Assembly: GCF_002153425.1 (NCBI RefSeq) | Contig: NZ_KZ119600.1 | Coordinates: 4,076,095-4,140,094, forward strand | Reading direction: 5' to 3' | DNA from: Litchfieldia alkalitelluris | GTDB lineage: Bacteria > Bacillota > Bacilli > Bacillales > Salisediminibacteriaceae | DNA length: 64,000 bases | In this document: piece by piece, positions 53,716-62,588 of the stretch | How the letters are laid out: every line of letters starts with the position of its first letter | Position numbering within the stretch: the stretch's first letter is position 1 | Program-made: the position numbers and the translations under genes | The notes under the pieces: generated by a model | Told to the model about the DNA's origin: nothing | Database searches by the model: none | The model's input: the letters and a program-made list of their open reading frames with translations, nothing else

Positions 53716-54132
53716 CTACGCAGTTTTCACAAAAGAATCATCGTTGTCTTGGCCTCTAAAAATTAGTTGGCCAATTGACAGCAGCTTGCTACCATTCAAA
53801 ACTAAGTAAACAGCCATGATCAGTAGAACAAGATCGTAGGCATACCCATCTAAAAATCCTGCGGCAAATTGTACAGTCACAATTGCACCAATCATGATCA
53901 ACCCTATCAAAGCAGAAACAATTCGCGTTCCGATACCTAGGATCAAGGCAATTCCCCCAACTAGTTCAATCGTTGCTACAACGTAAGCCAGTGCTCCTGG
54001 TAAGCCGATACTTTCGAACCAGCCTACAATATTTTCAATTCCACCTTGGAATTTAGAAGCACCATGCGCTAGGAACACAATCCCTAACATGACACGCAAT
54101 AATAGTGCCCCAATTTCATTTTTGTCTGACAC
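53716..54132 (-). CDS. mhqP: DoxX family membrane protein, MhqP-like
   Basis: 138 aa, four membrane helices. ALLLRVMLGIVFLAHGASKF is the DoxX N-terminal signature, followed by IVGWFESIGLPG and IELVGGIALILGIGTR. GTG start after GGAGGAGAGCGGT. In B. subtilis a DoxX protein (MhqP) is encoded beside the ring-cleaving dioxygenase MhqO under MhqR, and the same neighbours are present here. The operator-like sequence at 54208 is 76 bp upstream. Confidence 0.85.
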   Translation of the reverse strand: MSDKNEIGALLLRVMLGIVFLAHGASKFQGGIENIVGWFESIGLPGALAYVVATIELVGGIALILGIGTRIVSALIGLIMIGAIVTVQFAAGFLDGYAYDLVLLIMAVYLVLNGSKLLSIGQLIFRGQDNDDSFVKTA

Positions 54133-54207
54133 ACCGCTCTCCTCCTACACAATCAATATTTTTAGCATGAATCAAATATCACTATTTAGTATATTATCAT
54201 TTAATAT

Positions 54208-54223
54208 ATTACGAATTCAAGAT
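54208..54223 (-). promoter_or_regulatory. MhqR-like operator before doxX
   Basis: ATTACGAATTCAAGAT matches ATCTCGAATTCGAGAT at 13 of 16 positions. It lies in the doxX promoter region, next to a TATATTA-type AT-rich stretch. Confidence 0.5.
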
Positions 54224-54293
54224 ATTTGTTTTAGAAAAAAATAGTATCATGGTTTTACCCTTGATTTTACTAACAAATTGCCTAACTTTCTTT

Positions 54294-55223
54294 TCAACGA
54301 ACCTCCAGCTTTCCCAAGTTTTCTTCAATTAATCCTCGATGGGCTTCATACTGCTGAGGTAACATCAAGTTTTTCCCCATCGTTTCATGAGTTTCATCAT
54401 GGGAAAAACCAGGTGGATCCGTCGCAATCTCAAACAATAATTCCCCCTGCTCCCTAAAGTAAATGGCATTGAAATAGTTTCGGTCTTGCACTGGTGTAAC
54501 CCTATAGCCAAAGTTTTCAACAAAAGCCTTCCACGCCAGTTGATCTTCATCATCACTCGCTCTCCATGCAATGTGATGGACTGTCCCAACTCCCATTGAT
54601 CCACGGGCCACAGGAGATCGCTTCAGATCAATGATGTTTCCAATATCTGCAGTTGAGCGGTAGCGAACCATGTCTCCCTCTTCTGCAATCAACTCTAACC
54701 CCATCGTTTCCACTAACAGTTTTGCTGTTTTCTCAGGGCGAGTCGAGAATAGAGTTGCGCCCCCGAATCCTTTAATGGCAACGTCTGAAGTTACCCCTCC
54801 AGAGCTCCACGTATTGATATCCCCCTCTTCCCTTTCCACGATCTCCAGTTGAAGTCCATGGGGGTCATCGAACTGCAAATATTGCTCACCGAACCGCTTT
54901 GTTTTTCTAAAAGAAACGTTATGCCTCTCTAATCGCTCTTCCCAAAACTCCATAGCCCCTCTAGGAACAACATACGATGTGACGCCAACCTGTCCACCTC
55001 CAATTTTGCCTTTGTGAGCACCAGCCCATGGGAAAAATGTGATAATTGTCCCTGGTTTCCCGCCTTCATTCCCAAAATAAAGATGATAAGTCCCAGGGTC
55101 ATCAAAGTTAACAGTTTTTTTAACTAAACGCAGCCCTAATACCCCAGCATAGAAGTCTACATTCTCTTGCGGGTGCCCAACAATCGCCGTGATATGATGA
55201 ATCCCCATCGTTTTTCTACTCAC
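54294..55223 (-). CDS. mhqO: Ring-cleaving dioxygenase, glyoxalase fold (MhqO/MhqA family)
   Basis: 309 aa with two vicinal-oxygen-chelate repeats. GIHHITAIVGHPQENVDFYA opens the first; metal ligands should be the His of IHHITA, the His of VHHIAWR in the second repeat and a Glu in LLFEIATDPPG. It is assigned to hydroquinone or catechol ring cleavage in B. subtilis homologues. The ATG start has AAGGAAGTGAGT upstream. It is encoded between doxX and the MarR regulator, each with its own operator-like site. Confidence 0.9.
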   Translation of the reverse strand: MSRKTMGIHHITAIVGHPQENVDFYAGVLGLRLVKKTVNFDDPGTYHLYFGNEGGKPGTIITFFPWAGAHKGKIGGGQVGVTSYVVPRGAMEFWEERLERHNVSFRKTKRFGEQYLQFDDPHGLQLEIVEREEGDINTWSSGGVTSDVAIKGFGGATLFSTRPEKTAKLLVETMGLELIAEEGDMVRYRSTADIGNIIDLKRSPVARGSMGVGTVHHIAWRASDDEDQLAWKAFVENFGYRVTPVQDRNYFNAIYFREQGELLFEIATDPPGFSHDETHETMGKNLMLPQQYEAHRGLIEENLGKLEVR

Positions 55224-55267
55224 TTCCTTGCACTCCTCTCAATTTAAATTAATTTAGAACAAACCTA

Positions 55268-55351
55268 CTTTTTGAAAAAATGTAGTGTTACGTTTGGGCA
55301 AAAATGTTGTGTTGCGTTTTGAAAAAAATGTTTTGTTACGTTTTGAAGAAA
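55268..55351. repeat. 24-bp tandem repeat in the mhqO leader
   Basis: About three and a half copies of TTTTGAAAAAAATGTTGTGT followed by TACG, with scattered changes. It lies between the mhqO start codon and its operator-like site. Confidence 0.7.
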
Positions 55352-55406
55352 ATTGAGTTCTACTGTTTTTGAAAAACTAAGCTCCGAAGTTGTCTTTAAT
55401 TAATAT

Positions 55407-55422
55407 ATTACTAATTCGAGAT
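55407..55422 (-). promoter_or_regulatory. MhqR-like operator before mhqO
   Basis: ATTACTAATTCGAGAT, 13 of 16 positions identical to ATCTCGAATTCGAGAT. It is about 185 bp upstream of the mhqO start and directly downstream of the mhqR gene. Confidence 0.55.
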
Positions 55423-55437
55423 ATTATTTTAAAAAAA

Positions 55438-55899
55438 TTAGAGTTCTAAGCCTTGAGCATGATACCCTAACTTTTTTAACTGTTCGATCAAGTTCTTCTT
55501 TTCATCCAAATCTAGACCTGCGCAAATTTCTTGAATCGCAGTTTTATGTTTTGGAAAAATCTCATTCATTAGTTCAGTTCCATCTGTCGTTATTGCAGCA
55601 TAGGTAATACGGCGGTCTTTTGGACAAGGCTTTCTCTCTAGGTATTTCTTCTTTTCCAACTTGTCGACCACATATGTTATACTGCTGCTCGCAATCAATA
55701 CTTTATCACCGATTTTCTGAATGGGCTGCTCACCTTTGTTATAAAGCAACTCAAGAACGGCAAATTCCGTTGGATTAAGGTCAAAACTCTTTATATCTTC
55801 TTCCACACGTTTTTTTATTGACTGCAATGATCGGGATAAAACAACAAATAACTTTAATGACAAATCCTCGTCTAATTGTTTATTGTTTTGAATATCCAT
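55438..55899 (-). CDS. mhqR: MarR-family regulator, MhqR-like
   Basis: 153 aa winged-helix repressor. VLELLYNKGEQPIQKIGDKV and SSSITYVVDKLEKKKYLERK form the HTH and recognition helix, CPKDRRITYAAIT the wing. A single Cys (EICAGLD) plus KPCPKD could sense electrophiles. The ATG at 55897-55899 is 9 bp after AAAAGGA; an earlier ATG abuts that site. A perfect operator palindrome precedes it. Homologues repress quinone-detoxifying genes such as the neighbours here. Confidence 0.88.
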   Translation of the reverse strand: MDIQNNKQLDEDLSLKLFVVLSRSLQSIKKRVEEDIKSFDLNPTEFAVLELLYNKGEQPIQKIGDKVLIASSSITYVVDKLEKKKYLERKPCPKDRRITYAAITTDGTELMNEIFPKHKTAIQEICAGLDLDEKKNLIEQLKKLGYHAQGLEL

Positions 55900-55921
55900 A
55901 ACAATCATTCCTTTTTTATTG

Positions 55922-55935
55922 TCTCGAATTCGAGA
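55922..55935 (-). promoter_or_regulatory. Perfect MhqR-like palindrome before mhqR
   Basis: TCTCGAATTCGAGA is a perfect 14-bp palindrome, 22 bp upstream of the chosen mhqR start, and equals the core of the B. subtilis MhqR box as I remember it. Autoregulation is implied. Confidence 0.7.
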
Positions 55936-55973
55936 TAATTATATAACAATTTATTTTCTAGTGTCAACCTAAA

Positions 55974-56018
55974 AACACAGGGACGGTTCTTGCGTTCACA
56001 AAAACGCAAGAACCGTCC
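55974..56018. repeat. Inverted pair of REP-like elements
   Basis: AACACAGGGACGGTTCTTGC to GTTCAC, then AAAACGCAAGAACCGTCC, which can fold into one long hairpin between mhqR and the dihydrouridine synthase gene. Confidence 0.75.
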
Positions 56019-56151
56019 TTTTTCTGTCTCATCTGTGTGTGGTCTTCACTACCATTGCATATCCTGCACTTACTACTTACTACTTATATCGAAGTCCGCC
56101 ACCCATTGGATTCCCTAAGTGATGGACCTCCCCCAATGATTAAGGACCTAC

Positions 56152-56179
56152 GTGAACGGAAGAACCGTCCCTGCGTTCA
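56152..56179. repeat. REP-like element at the dihydrouridine synthase stop codon
   Basis: Inverted copy whose end (GCGTTCA) is the complement of the TGA stop (56177-56179) followed by ACGCAGGG on the minus strand. Confidence 0.8.
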
Positions 56180-57136
56180 CTCTAACAAAAAGCTATCAAG
56201 TAATTCACGCACTTCGTCTGTTGACTCTGTGTTCATTAATTCGTTTCTTAAGCCGCTCGCTCCTCGGAAGCCCTTAACATAAATCTTAAAAAAGCGATGA
56301 AGAGCCTTGAACGGGCGCAGCTCTAAGCCTGCATATTTATCATGGAGATCCATATGCAAACGCAAAAGATCAAGCAACTCCTTACTGGTATGATCTTTCG
56401 GCTCTTTTTCAAAGGCAAATGGATTATGAAAAATTCCGCGGCCAATCATAACTCCATCAACCCCATATTGGTTGGCGAGCTTCAAACCAGTTTGACGATC
56501 AGGAATATCCCCATTGATCGTCAAGAGCGTGTCGGGCGCCACCTCATCGCGAAGTTTTTTAATCTCGGGAATCAATTCCCAATGCGCATCAACCTTGCTC
56601 ATTTCTTCCCTTGTCCGCAAATGAATGGAGAGATTAGCAATATCTTGTTTCAGAATGTGCGTGAGCCATTCACGCCATTCGTCTACTTCTGTAAAACCAA
56701 GCCGAGTTTTTACACTCACAGGAAGCCCTCCAGCCTTTGCTGCCTGTATTAACTCTGCAGCGACATCTGGGCGCTGGATAAGGCCACTTCCCTTCCCGTG
56801 CCGCGCCACATTGGGAACTGGGCACCCCATATTGATATCGATACCCTTAAACCCAAGTTCCGCCATACCAACACTCATCTGCCGAAAATTCTCAGGCTTG
56901 TCCCCCCATATATGGGCCACAATCGGCTGTTCGTCCTCCGTAAATGTCAACCGCCCGCGCACACTTTGGTTCCCCTCTGGGTGACAATAACTCTCACTAT
57001 TTGCAAACTCCGTAAAGTACACGTCTGGCCTCGCTGCTTCACTAACTACATGGCGAAAAACAACATCTGTCACTTCTTCCATTGGTGCTAGTATAAAAAA
57101 TGGTCGTGGTAAATCACGCCAAAAATTTTCTTTCAT
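56177..57136 (-). CDS. tRNA-dihydrouridine synthase
   Basis: About 319 aa FMN enzyme reducing uridine to dihydrouridine in t[21 protein letters not shown] starts the barrel; [20 protein letters not shown] contains the catalytic Cys and the family motif, VKTRLGF and [16 protein letters not shown] follow. The C-terminal helical domain is present. I choose the ATG at 57134-57136; an in-frame TTG at 57148 lies too close to the AGAGGA site. Resembles DusA/DusC-like Bacillus paralogues; which tRNA position is modified is unknown. A 14-bp perfect hairpin lies 117 bp upstream. Confidence 0.92.
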   Translation of the reverse strand: MKENFWRDLPRPFFILAPMEEVTDVVFRHVVSEAARPDVYFTEFANSESYCHPEGNQSVRGRLTFTEDEQPIVAHIWGDKPENFRQMSVGMAELGFKGIDINMGCPVPNVARHGKGSGLIQRPDVAAELIQAAKAGGLPVSVKTRLGFTEVDEWREWLTHILKQDIANLSIHLRTREEMSKVDAHWELIPEIKKLRDEVAPDTLLTINGDIPDRQTGLKLANQYGVDGVMIGRGIFHNPFAFEKEPKDHTSKELLDLLRLHMDLHDKYAGLELRPFKALHRFFKIYVKGFRGASGLRNELMNTESTDEVRELLDSFLLE

Positions 57137-57252
57137 ATCTATATTCAAATCCTCTCGTGATGTAAATGTGTTAATTGGGCAGGTTTCACTTAGGTTATTC
57201 TGCTATCCCTTCGCTGGCTTTCTATCTCAGAGAAAAAATCCAAGTAAAGATT

Positions 57253-57289
57253 TATAAGTGTAAAAGTCCCTGCTCCTTTTACACTTATA
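57253..57289. other. Perfect 14-bp inverted repeat upstream of the dihydrouridine synthase gene
   Basis: TATAAGTGTAAAAG (57253-57266) and CTTTTACACTTATA (57276-57289) with a 9-nt loop. It could be an operator, an attenuator hairpin or part of a small RNA. No T run follows. Confidence 0.6.
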
Positions 57290-57330
57290 CCATGCTTAAG
57301 CACCGAGTATCAAGATGAGCGTGACTTTTT

Positions 57331-57360
57331 AGTGAACGCAGGGACGGTTCTTGCGTTTAC
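57331..57360. repeat. REP-like element
   Basis: AGTGAACGCAGGGACGGTTC followed by TTGCGTTTAC, a solo copy between the hairpin at 57253 and the 52-bp array. Confidence 0.75.
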
Positions 57361-57419
57361 ATAAATAGGTGCTCAGCCAACTAATCTCACTTGTTTTATC
57401 TTTGAAGAGAGTGGAGGCT

Positions 57420-58215
57420 AATCGAACGCGAAATCTTGATTTTACATGAAGTTCGCGTGAGATAAGGGTTTAATCGAACGCGAAATCGGGATTTTACATG
57501 AAGTTCGCGTGAGATAGGAGTTTAATCGAACGCGAAATCGAGATTTTACATGAAGTTCGCGTGCGATAGAGGGCCGATCGAACGCGAAATCGGGATTTTT
57601 CCTGAAGTTCGCGTGCGATAAGGTGCTAATCGAACGCGAAATCTTGATTTTTCCTGAAGTTCGCGTGCGATAAGGTGCTAATCGAACGCGAAATTGGGAT
57701 TTCACCTGAAGTTCGCGTGAGATAGGAGGCTAATCGAACGCGAAATCGGGATTTTTCCTGAAGTTCGCGTGAGATAGAGGGCCAATCGAACGCGAAATCG
57801 GGATTTTACCTGAAGTTCGCGTGAGATAGGGGGCTAATCGAACGCGAAATCGGGATTTTTCCTGAAGTTCGCGTGAGATAGAGGGCCAATCGAACGCGAA
57901 ATCGGGATTTTACCTGAAGTTCGCGTGCGATAAGGAGTTAATCGAACGCGAAATCTTGATTTTACTTGAAGTTCGCGTGAGATAGAGGCCCAATCGAACG
58001 CGAAATCGGGATTTTACCTGAAGTTCGCGTGAGATAATGGTCCAATCGAACACGAAATCGGGATTTTACATGAAGTTCGCGTGAGATAGAGGGCCAATCG
58101 AACGCGAAATCGGGATTTTTCCTGAAGTTCGCGTGAGATAGGGAGCTAATCGAACGCGAAATCTTGATATTTCCTGAAATTCGCGTTCGATAGGGATCTA
58201 ATCGAATTCGAACGC
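57420..58215. repeat. Tandem array of fifteen 52-bp hairpin units (family 3, first array)
   Basis: Units start with AATCGAACGCG every 52 bp from 57420 to 58148, with a partial one at 58200. Each has ACGCGAA and, about 19 bp later, TTCGCGT, a 7-bp stem that can also pair with the next unit. The GGGATTTTACCTGAAG middle varies slightly. Sequence is unrelated to families 1 and 2, but the period is the same. Open frames on the minus strand are an effect of the repeat. Confidence 0.95.
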
Positions 58216-58272
58216 GAAATGAGCACCTACGGCCACACCCACTTGCGTTCGTGTTCCCCCACCACCCCACTT

Positions 58273-58302
58273 CGTAAACATCAGAACCGTCCCTACGTTC
58301 AC
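58273..58302. repeat. REP-like element
   Basis: Inverted, slightly degenerate copy (GTAAACATCAGAACCGTCCC then TACGTTCACC) between the array and the riboswitch. Confidence 0.65.
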
Positions 58303-58449
58303 CCACCCCTGCACTCCGCCCCGCCTTTCAAAAAAACAACATTTTTCGATAAAAAGTTCTTGTACTATTTTTCCAAGTATACTAAACTAGTAAATGCGGA
58401 TATATAGTATTGCAGATAAATAAAACAACTACATATTGTGATATACCAG

Positions 58450-58600
58450 TAGAAATGGTGCTGTTACGGCTTAATAGGGAATCTGGTGAAAAACCAGAAC
58501 TGTCCCCGCAACTGTAAGTGCAGACGAAATAAGTAAACCCACTGTCGAGAGACGGGAAGGACTTAAAGTAGAGGAAAGCACGAGTCAGGAGACCTGCCAT
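58450..58600 (+). ncRNA. Cobalamin (AdoCbl) riboswitch
   Basis: Conserved pieces in order: GGTGCTGTTACGGCTTAATA, GGGAATCTGGTG, AACCAGAACTGTCCCCGCAA, CTGTAAGTG, GACGGGAAGG and the B12 box AGTCAGGAGACCTGCC near 58583-58598. It is followed by a stem (AGATAGAAGCAA/TTGCTT with CTATCT) and then a terminator. It lies 580 bp before a class I ribonucleotide reductase, so it should switch the B12-independent enzyme off when cobalamin is present. Such control is known from Streptomyces nrdAB. Confidence 0.93.
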
Positions 58601-58723
58601 TTTTATTTTCTATTATCTTCCTCGGGAGTTGGGAAGGTGGAATGAGGGTATGATGAGATAGAAGCAAGTGCTAGGTCTATATTTGCTTGTCCTATCTAAT
58701 TTATATACTAATTCTACTTTTTA

Positions 58724-58756
58724 AAATCCATCTTCGGAAAGAGATGGATTTTTTTA
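58724..58756 (+). terminator. Terminator of the riboswitch expression platform
   Basis: Perfect stem AAATCCATCT/AGATGGATTT with loop TCGGAAAG and a run of seven T. It lies 125 bp after the aptamer and well before the reductase gene, consistent with transcriptional attenuation. Confidence 0.88.
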
Positions 58757-58854
58757 TATTCCCAAAAGCAAAACTTCAATGCTATTTCACCGCGAAAGCA
58801 AAAAAGTATTAATGGGTAATGAACATTGATCACAAAAGGAACTAACATAATTCC

Positions 58855-59110
58855 CCATCAGCAATCAGCACTATACTATCAACAATCTCTTTAATCAGGA
58901 TTCAGCATTAAAATATCTGCAATCACTTTAGCAAGCAGCACTAAGGATTCAGCACTATACTATCAGCAATCACTTTAACAAGCAGCATTCAGGATTCAGC
59001 ATTAAACTATCAGCAATCACTTTAGCAAGCAGGATTCAGCATTCAGGATTCAGCACTAAATTTATCAGTAATCACCATTCACATTCGCAACCTGTTATTA
59101 CCATTCGCAG
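58855..59110. repeat. Imperfect CAGCAATCAC / GGATTCAGCA repeats in the reductase leader
   Basis: Words such as ATCAGCAATCACTTTA, AAGCAGCATT and AGGATTCAGCACT recur irregularly at least four times each between the terminator and the reductase start codon. No gene or clear hairpin; origin unknown. Confidence 0.65.
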
Positions 59111-59181
59111 TCAGCAACCTGCAATCACCAAATTAGTAATATCCATTAACAATAAACAACTATTCAAGGGAGATGGATTAG

Positions 59182-61476
59182 ATGACTATCGAAATCGAAA
59201 CAAAAACTGAAACTTACGAGTACAACATCATTAAGGAAATTACAACGAAGTACGAACTGGACGATTCATTTTTACAAGAAGAAAAACTGAAAAAGCTAGA
59301 TGGCCCTTCCATGTTTTCAGAAGTGCTGCACTATGCTCTAAATAGAATCTCAATGTCTGAGCCAGACTGGACATATGTGGCTGCACAAGTTCATTTGCAA
59401 CAGTTATATGCAGAAGCAGCAAAGGTACGTGGATATAACCACTATTCCACAGCGTATGGAGATTTCTATTCTCTCATAAAGAGATTGACCGATATCGGCA
59501 TTTATTCTAGCAATCTACTAAATGACTATACAAAAGCAGAAATTAAGGAACTAGGAAGGGCGATTGATCCAGAAAAGGACCACCTATTCCAATACGTTGG
59601 CCTGTTTTTACTGGCAGATCGCTATCTAGCTAAAGATTATGAGGGGAATTATGTGGAGTTGCCTCAGGAACGCTTTATGATTATTGCGATGACATTAATG
59701 AAAGATGAGAAGAAGGAACGACGAATAGAATTGATCCAAGAGGCATATTGGGCACTGAGCAGCTTAAATATGACAGTGGCAACACCAACTTTAGCTAATG
59801 CCGGAAAAAGTTATGGTCAGCTATCTTCCTGCTTTATCGACACCGTCGATGATTCATTAGACAGTATTTATTTGAATAATTGGGATGTTGCGCGGCTGAG
59901 TAAGGATGGCGGTGGCTTAGGAATTTATTACGGGAAAGTCCGTGCTTTAGGCTCTGATATAAAGAAATTTAAGGGGAATTCTTCTGGAGTGGTTCCTTGG
60001 ATTAAGCAAATCAACAATACTGCAGTCAGTGTCGATCAGTTGGGACAAAGGCAAGGTGCGATTGCGGTTTACTTAGATGTTTTTCACAAAGATATTATGA
60101 ATGGCTTCCTTGATTTAAAAACAAATAATGGTGATGAGCGAAGGAAAGCCCATGACATTTTTACTGGCGTTGCTATTCCCGATTTATTTATGAAACAACT
60201 TGAAGAAGTCGATGAAAATGGAAAAAGCATTGGCGAATGGCATACGTTTTGCCCACATCAAGTGAAGCAAATCATGGGTTGGAAGGACAATGACGGGAAC
60301 GCACTTGGATTAGAGGATTTCTATGATGAAACAGACAATGAATTTTTTACGAAAAAATATGAAGAGGCTGTTAATCATCCAATGTTGCCACGAAATACGT
60401 ATCGGGCGATGGACATTATGGCAAGGATCATGGTTTCACAGCTTGAGACAGGGACCCCATATATGTTTTATCGAGATGAAGTCAACCGACAAAACCCGAA
60501 TAAACACATAAACGGCCAAGGGCGAACATCGATCTATTGCAGTAATTTATGTACTGAAATCGCCCAAAATATGTCTCCGACTTCAACGGTGAAAGAGTAT
60601 CAAGATGACGAAGGCAATATCGTTATTGTTAGAAAACCAGGGGATTTCGTCGTATGTAATTTGTCGTCAATTAACCTTTCCAAAGCAGCAGTTTGTGCCG
60701 ACACGTTAAAGCGGGTAATTAAGATTCAAATGAGAATGCTCGACAATGCCATCGACTTAAATACGATTTCTGTTGGACAAGCAGAAATGACAAATAAAAA
60801 GTATCGAGCCGTAGGATTAGGGACATTCGGCTGGCACCACCTTCTTGCACTTCGAGGACTATATTGGGAGACAGAAGAGGCCGTGGATTATGCTGACCAA
60901 CTCTATGAAAACATCGCTTATTACACGATTCACGCATCGATGGAGTTATCCAAGGAAAAGGGAGCCTACTCTTGTTTTGAAGGCTCGGAGTGGGATTCTG
61001 GAAAGTACTTTGATCGTCGAAGCTATGACTCGGAGCGCTGGTCTAAATTACGCCAGGAGGTTCACCAATATGGCGTCCGTAATGGCTGGATGATGGCCGT
61101 TGCTCCGAATTCCTCTACGGCAAAAATCGGTGGTTCAACGGACGGAATTGATCCATTATATGCAGTGGAGTTCGCGGAGGAAAAGAAGAACTTTAAGTTT
61201 AAAGTAACCGCTCCAGATTTAACTTATCAAACCTATGCTTTTTATAGAAAAACAAGGCATGCACTCGATCAACAATGGAGCATTCGTCAAAACGCAGCTC
61301 GACAGCGCCACGTGGACCAGGGAATCAGCTTTAACCTATATGTTCACCATGAAATTCGAGCTAAGGAATTATTGAATTTACATTTGGAAGCTTGGAAGCA
61401 GGGCTTGAAAACGACCTACTATGTTCGAAGCACATCTCAAGGAGAGATCGAAGAGTGCGAGGCTTGCCACAGCTAA
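59182..61476 (+). CDS. nrdA: Class I ribonucleoside-diphosphate reductase, alpha subunit
   Basis: 764 aa. Makes deoxyribonucleotides with the beta subunit. SSCFIDTVDD holds one redox Cys, NLCTEIAQN the thiyl Cys and Glu of the active site, TTYYVR the Tyr pair for radical transfer and the C-terminal CEACHS the CxxC that accepts electrons. The loop APNSSTAKIGG is in place of the usual PTASTSQI. The N-terminus does not show a clear ATP-cone, so overall activity control by dATP may be absent. ATG after AAGGGAG. Operon with nrdB and a flavodoxin, behind a cobalamin riboswitch. A B12-dependent reductase elsewhere in the genome is implied. Confidence 0.92.
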   Translation: MTIEIETKTETYEYNIIKEITTKYELDDSFLQEEKLKKLDGPSMFSEVLHYALNRISMSEPDWTYVAAQVHLQQLYAEAAKVRGYNHYSTAYGDFYSLIKRLTDIGIYSSNLLNDYTKAEIKELGRAIDPEKDHLFQYVGLFLLADRYLAKDYEGNYVELPQERFMIIAMTLMKDEKKERRIELIQEAYWALSSLNMTVATPTLANAGKSYGQLSSCFIDTVDDSLDSIYLNNWDVARLSKDGGGLGIYYGKVRALGSDIKKFKGNSSGVVPWIKQINNTAVSVDQLGQRQGAIAVYLDVFHKDIMNGFLDLKTNNGDERRKAHDIFTGVAIPDLFMKQLEEVDENGKSIGEWHTFCPHQVKQIMGWKDNDGNALGLEDFYDETDNEFFTKKYEEAVNHPMLPRNTYRAMDIMARIMVSQLETGTPYMFYRDEVNRQNPNKHINGQGRTSIYCSNLCTEIAQNMSPTSTVKEYQDDEGNIVIVRKPGDFVVCNLSSINLSKAAVCADTLKRVIKIQMRMLDNAIDLNTISVGQAEMTNKKYRAVGLGTFGWHHLLALRGLYWETEEAVDYADQLYENIAYYTIHASMELSKEKGAYSCFEGSEWDSGKYFDRRSYDSERWSKLRQEVHQYGVRNGWMMAVAPNSSTAKIGGSTDGIDPLYAVEFAEEKKNFKFKVTAPDLTYQTYAFYRKTRHALDQQWSIRQNAARQRHVDQGISFNLYVHHEIRAKELLNLHLEAWKQGLKTTYYVRSTSQGEIEECEACHS

Positions 61477-61541
61477 CTTGTGAAGGCTGGTAGGCTGCAA
61501 ACACACAGCTCAACGATGAAAAAACGGGAGGAAAATTGAAG

Positions 61542-62588
61542 ATGAATGTGAATACACCTATGGAAAAAATAAAGTTGCTGAACCCTGAATACCCAAATAA
61601 ATCAACAGGAATTATCAACGGACAATCATCGGGATTGCTGAATTGGAATGATATTGCCTATCCACAAATGTACACCCTTTATGAAACATTGCTTTCGAAT
61701 TTCTGGAAAGCACAGGAGATTAATATGCAAGATGACATCAAACAGTGGGACAAGCTGAGTGAGGAGGAGCGCGATGTGTTTTTACGGATAAACACGCAGC
61801 TCGCTTCCCTTGACAGCCTACAAACACCAACGATGAGCCAAGCGATGGATTACGTAACCGACTCGAGTTTTAAAGCAATATTTGCAGTCATTTCACAGCA
61901 AGAAGCCGTGCATAATGAGTCTTATTCGTATATATTAAGCTCACTCATTCCACTGCCGGAGCAAAACGATCGCTTTAATCAGGCAAAAAGCGATCCTCTT
62001 ATTCAAAAGAGAAACCAGCTCATTCTAGATGCATATGAGCAATTCAGACAGAAACCATCACCGCAAAATTTACTAGCACTAGCGGTCAACTCCATCGTAC
62101 TGGAGGGAATTTATTTCTATGCCGGTTTTGCGTTTTTCTACCATTTAGCGAGAAAACAGCAGATGTTAAAGACAAGTACGATGATTAGTTACATTCAACG
62201 GGACGAAATGCAGCACGCCTACTTTATGGCACAATTTATTCGCGCACTCTTAACGGAAAACCCAAGTCTCCATACGCAGGAAAACATCGATTACATTTAT
62301 AAAGTGATTGGTGAAGCAACTGCACTCGAAAAAGAATGGGCTCATTATATTTTAAAGAATATCGACGGAATAGATTTACAAGAATTTGACGGTTATGTGG
62401 AGTACCTCGCAAACAAAAGACTGCGTCAGCTTGGGCTATCAAACCTTTACGAGGAAAGGGCGAACCCAATGCCTTGGATTCACGTGTTCAGCGATGAGAT
62501 GATGAATCAAACAAAATCTGATTTTTTCGAGCAAAAGTCCAGAACGTATTCAAAGGTCAGCCAGTCCAATGGATTTGATGAGCTTTAA
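61542..62588 (+). CDS. nrdB: Class I ribonucleoside-diphosphate reductase, beta subunit
   Basis: 348 aa diiron/dimanganese protein. Metal ligands are visible: Asp in ASLDSLQ, Glu and His in QQEAVHNESYS, Glu in VLEGIYFYAG and Glu/His in QRDEMQHAYFM. The Tyr of AVHNESYSYI is at the radical position, so it is of the tyrosyl type. I start at ATG 61542 after GGGAGG; an in-frame TTG lies 6 bp earlier. Its 3' end resembles the 47-bp repeats that follow. Class Ib or a Bacillus subgroup is likely, since a flavodoxin follows. Confidence 0.92.
   Translation: MNVNTPMEKIKLLNPEYPNKSTGIINGQSSGLLNWNDIAYPQMYTLYETLLSNFWKAQEINMQDDIKQWDKLSEEERDVFLRINTQLASLDSLQTPTMSQAMDYVTDSSFKAIFAVISQQEAVHNESYSYILSSLIPLPEQNDRFNQAKSDPLIQKRNQLILDAYEQFRQKPSPQNLLALAVNSIVLEGIYFYAGFAFFYHLARKQQMLKTSTMISYIQRDEMQHAYFMAQFIRALLTENPSLHTQENIDYIYKVIGEATALEKEWAHYILKNIDGIDLQEFDGYVEYLANKRLRQLGLSNLYEERANPMPWIHVFSDEMMNQTKSDFFEQKSRTYSKVSQSNGFDEL

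Noticed and set aside
57442-58306. Reading frames for Arg/Ser-rich proteins across the 52-bp array
   Set aside because: They arise because stop codons are absent from the repeat; there is no ribosome binding site and the sequence is only the repeat translated.
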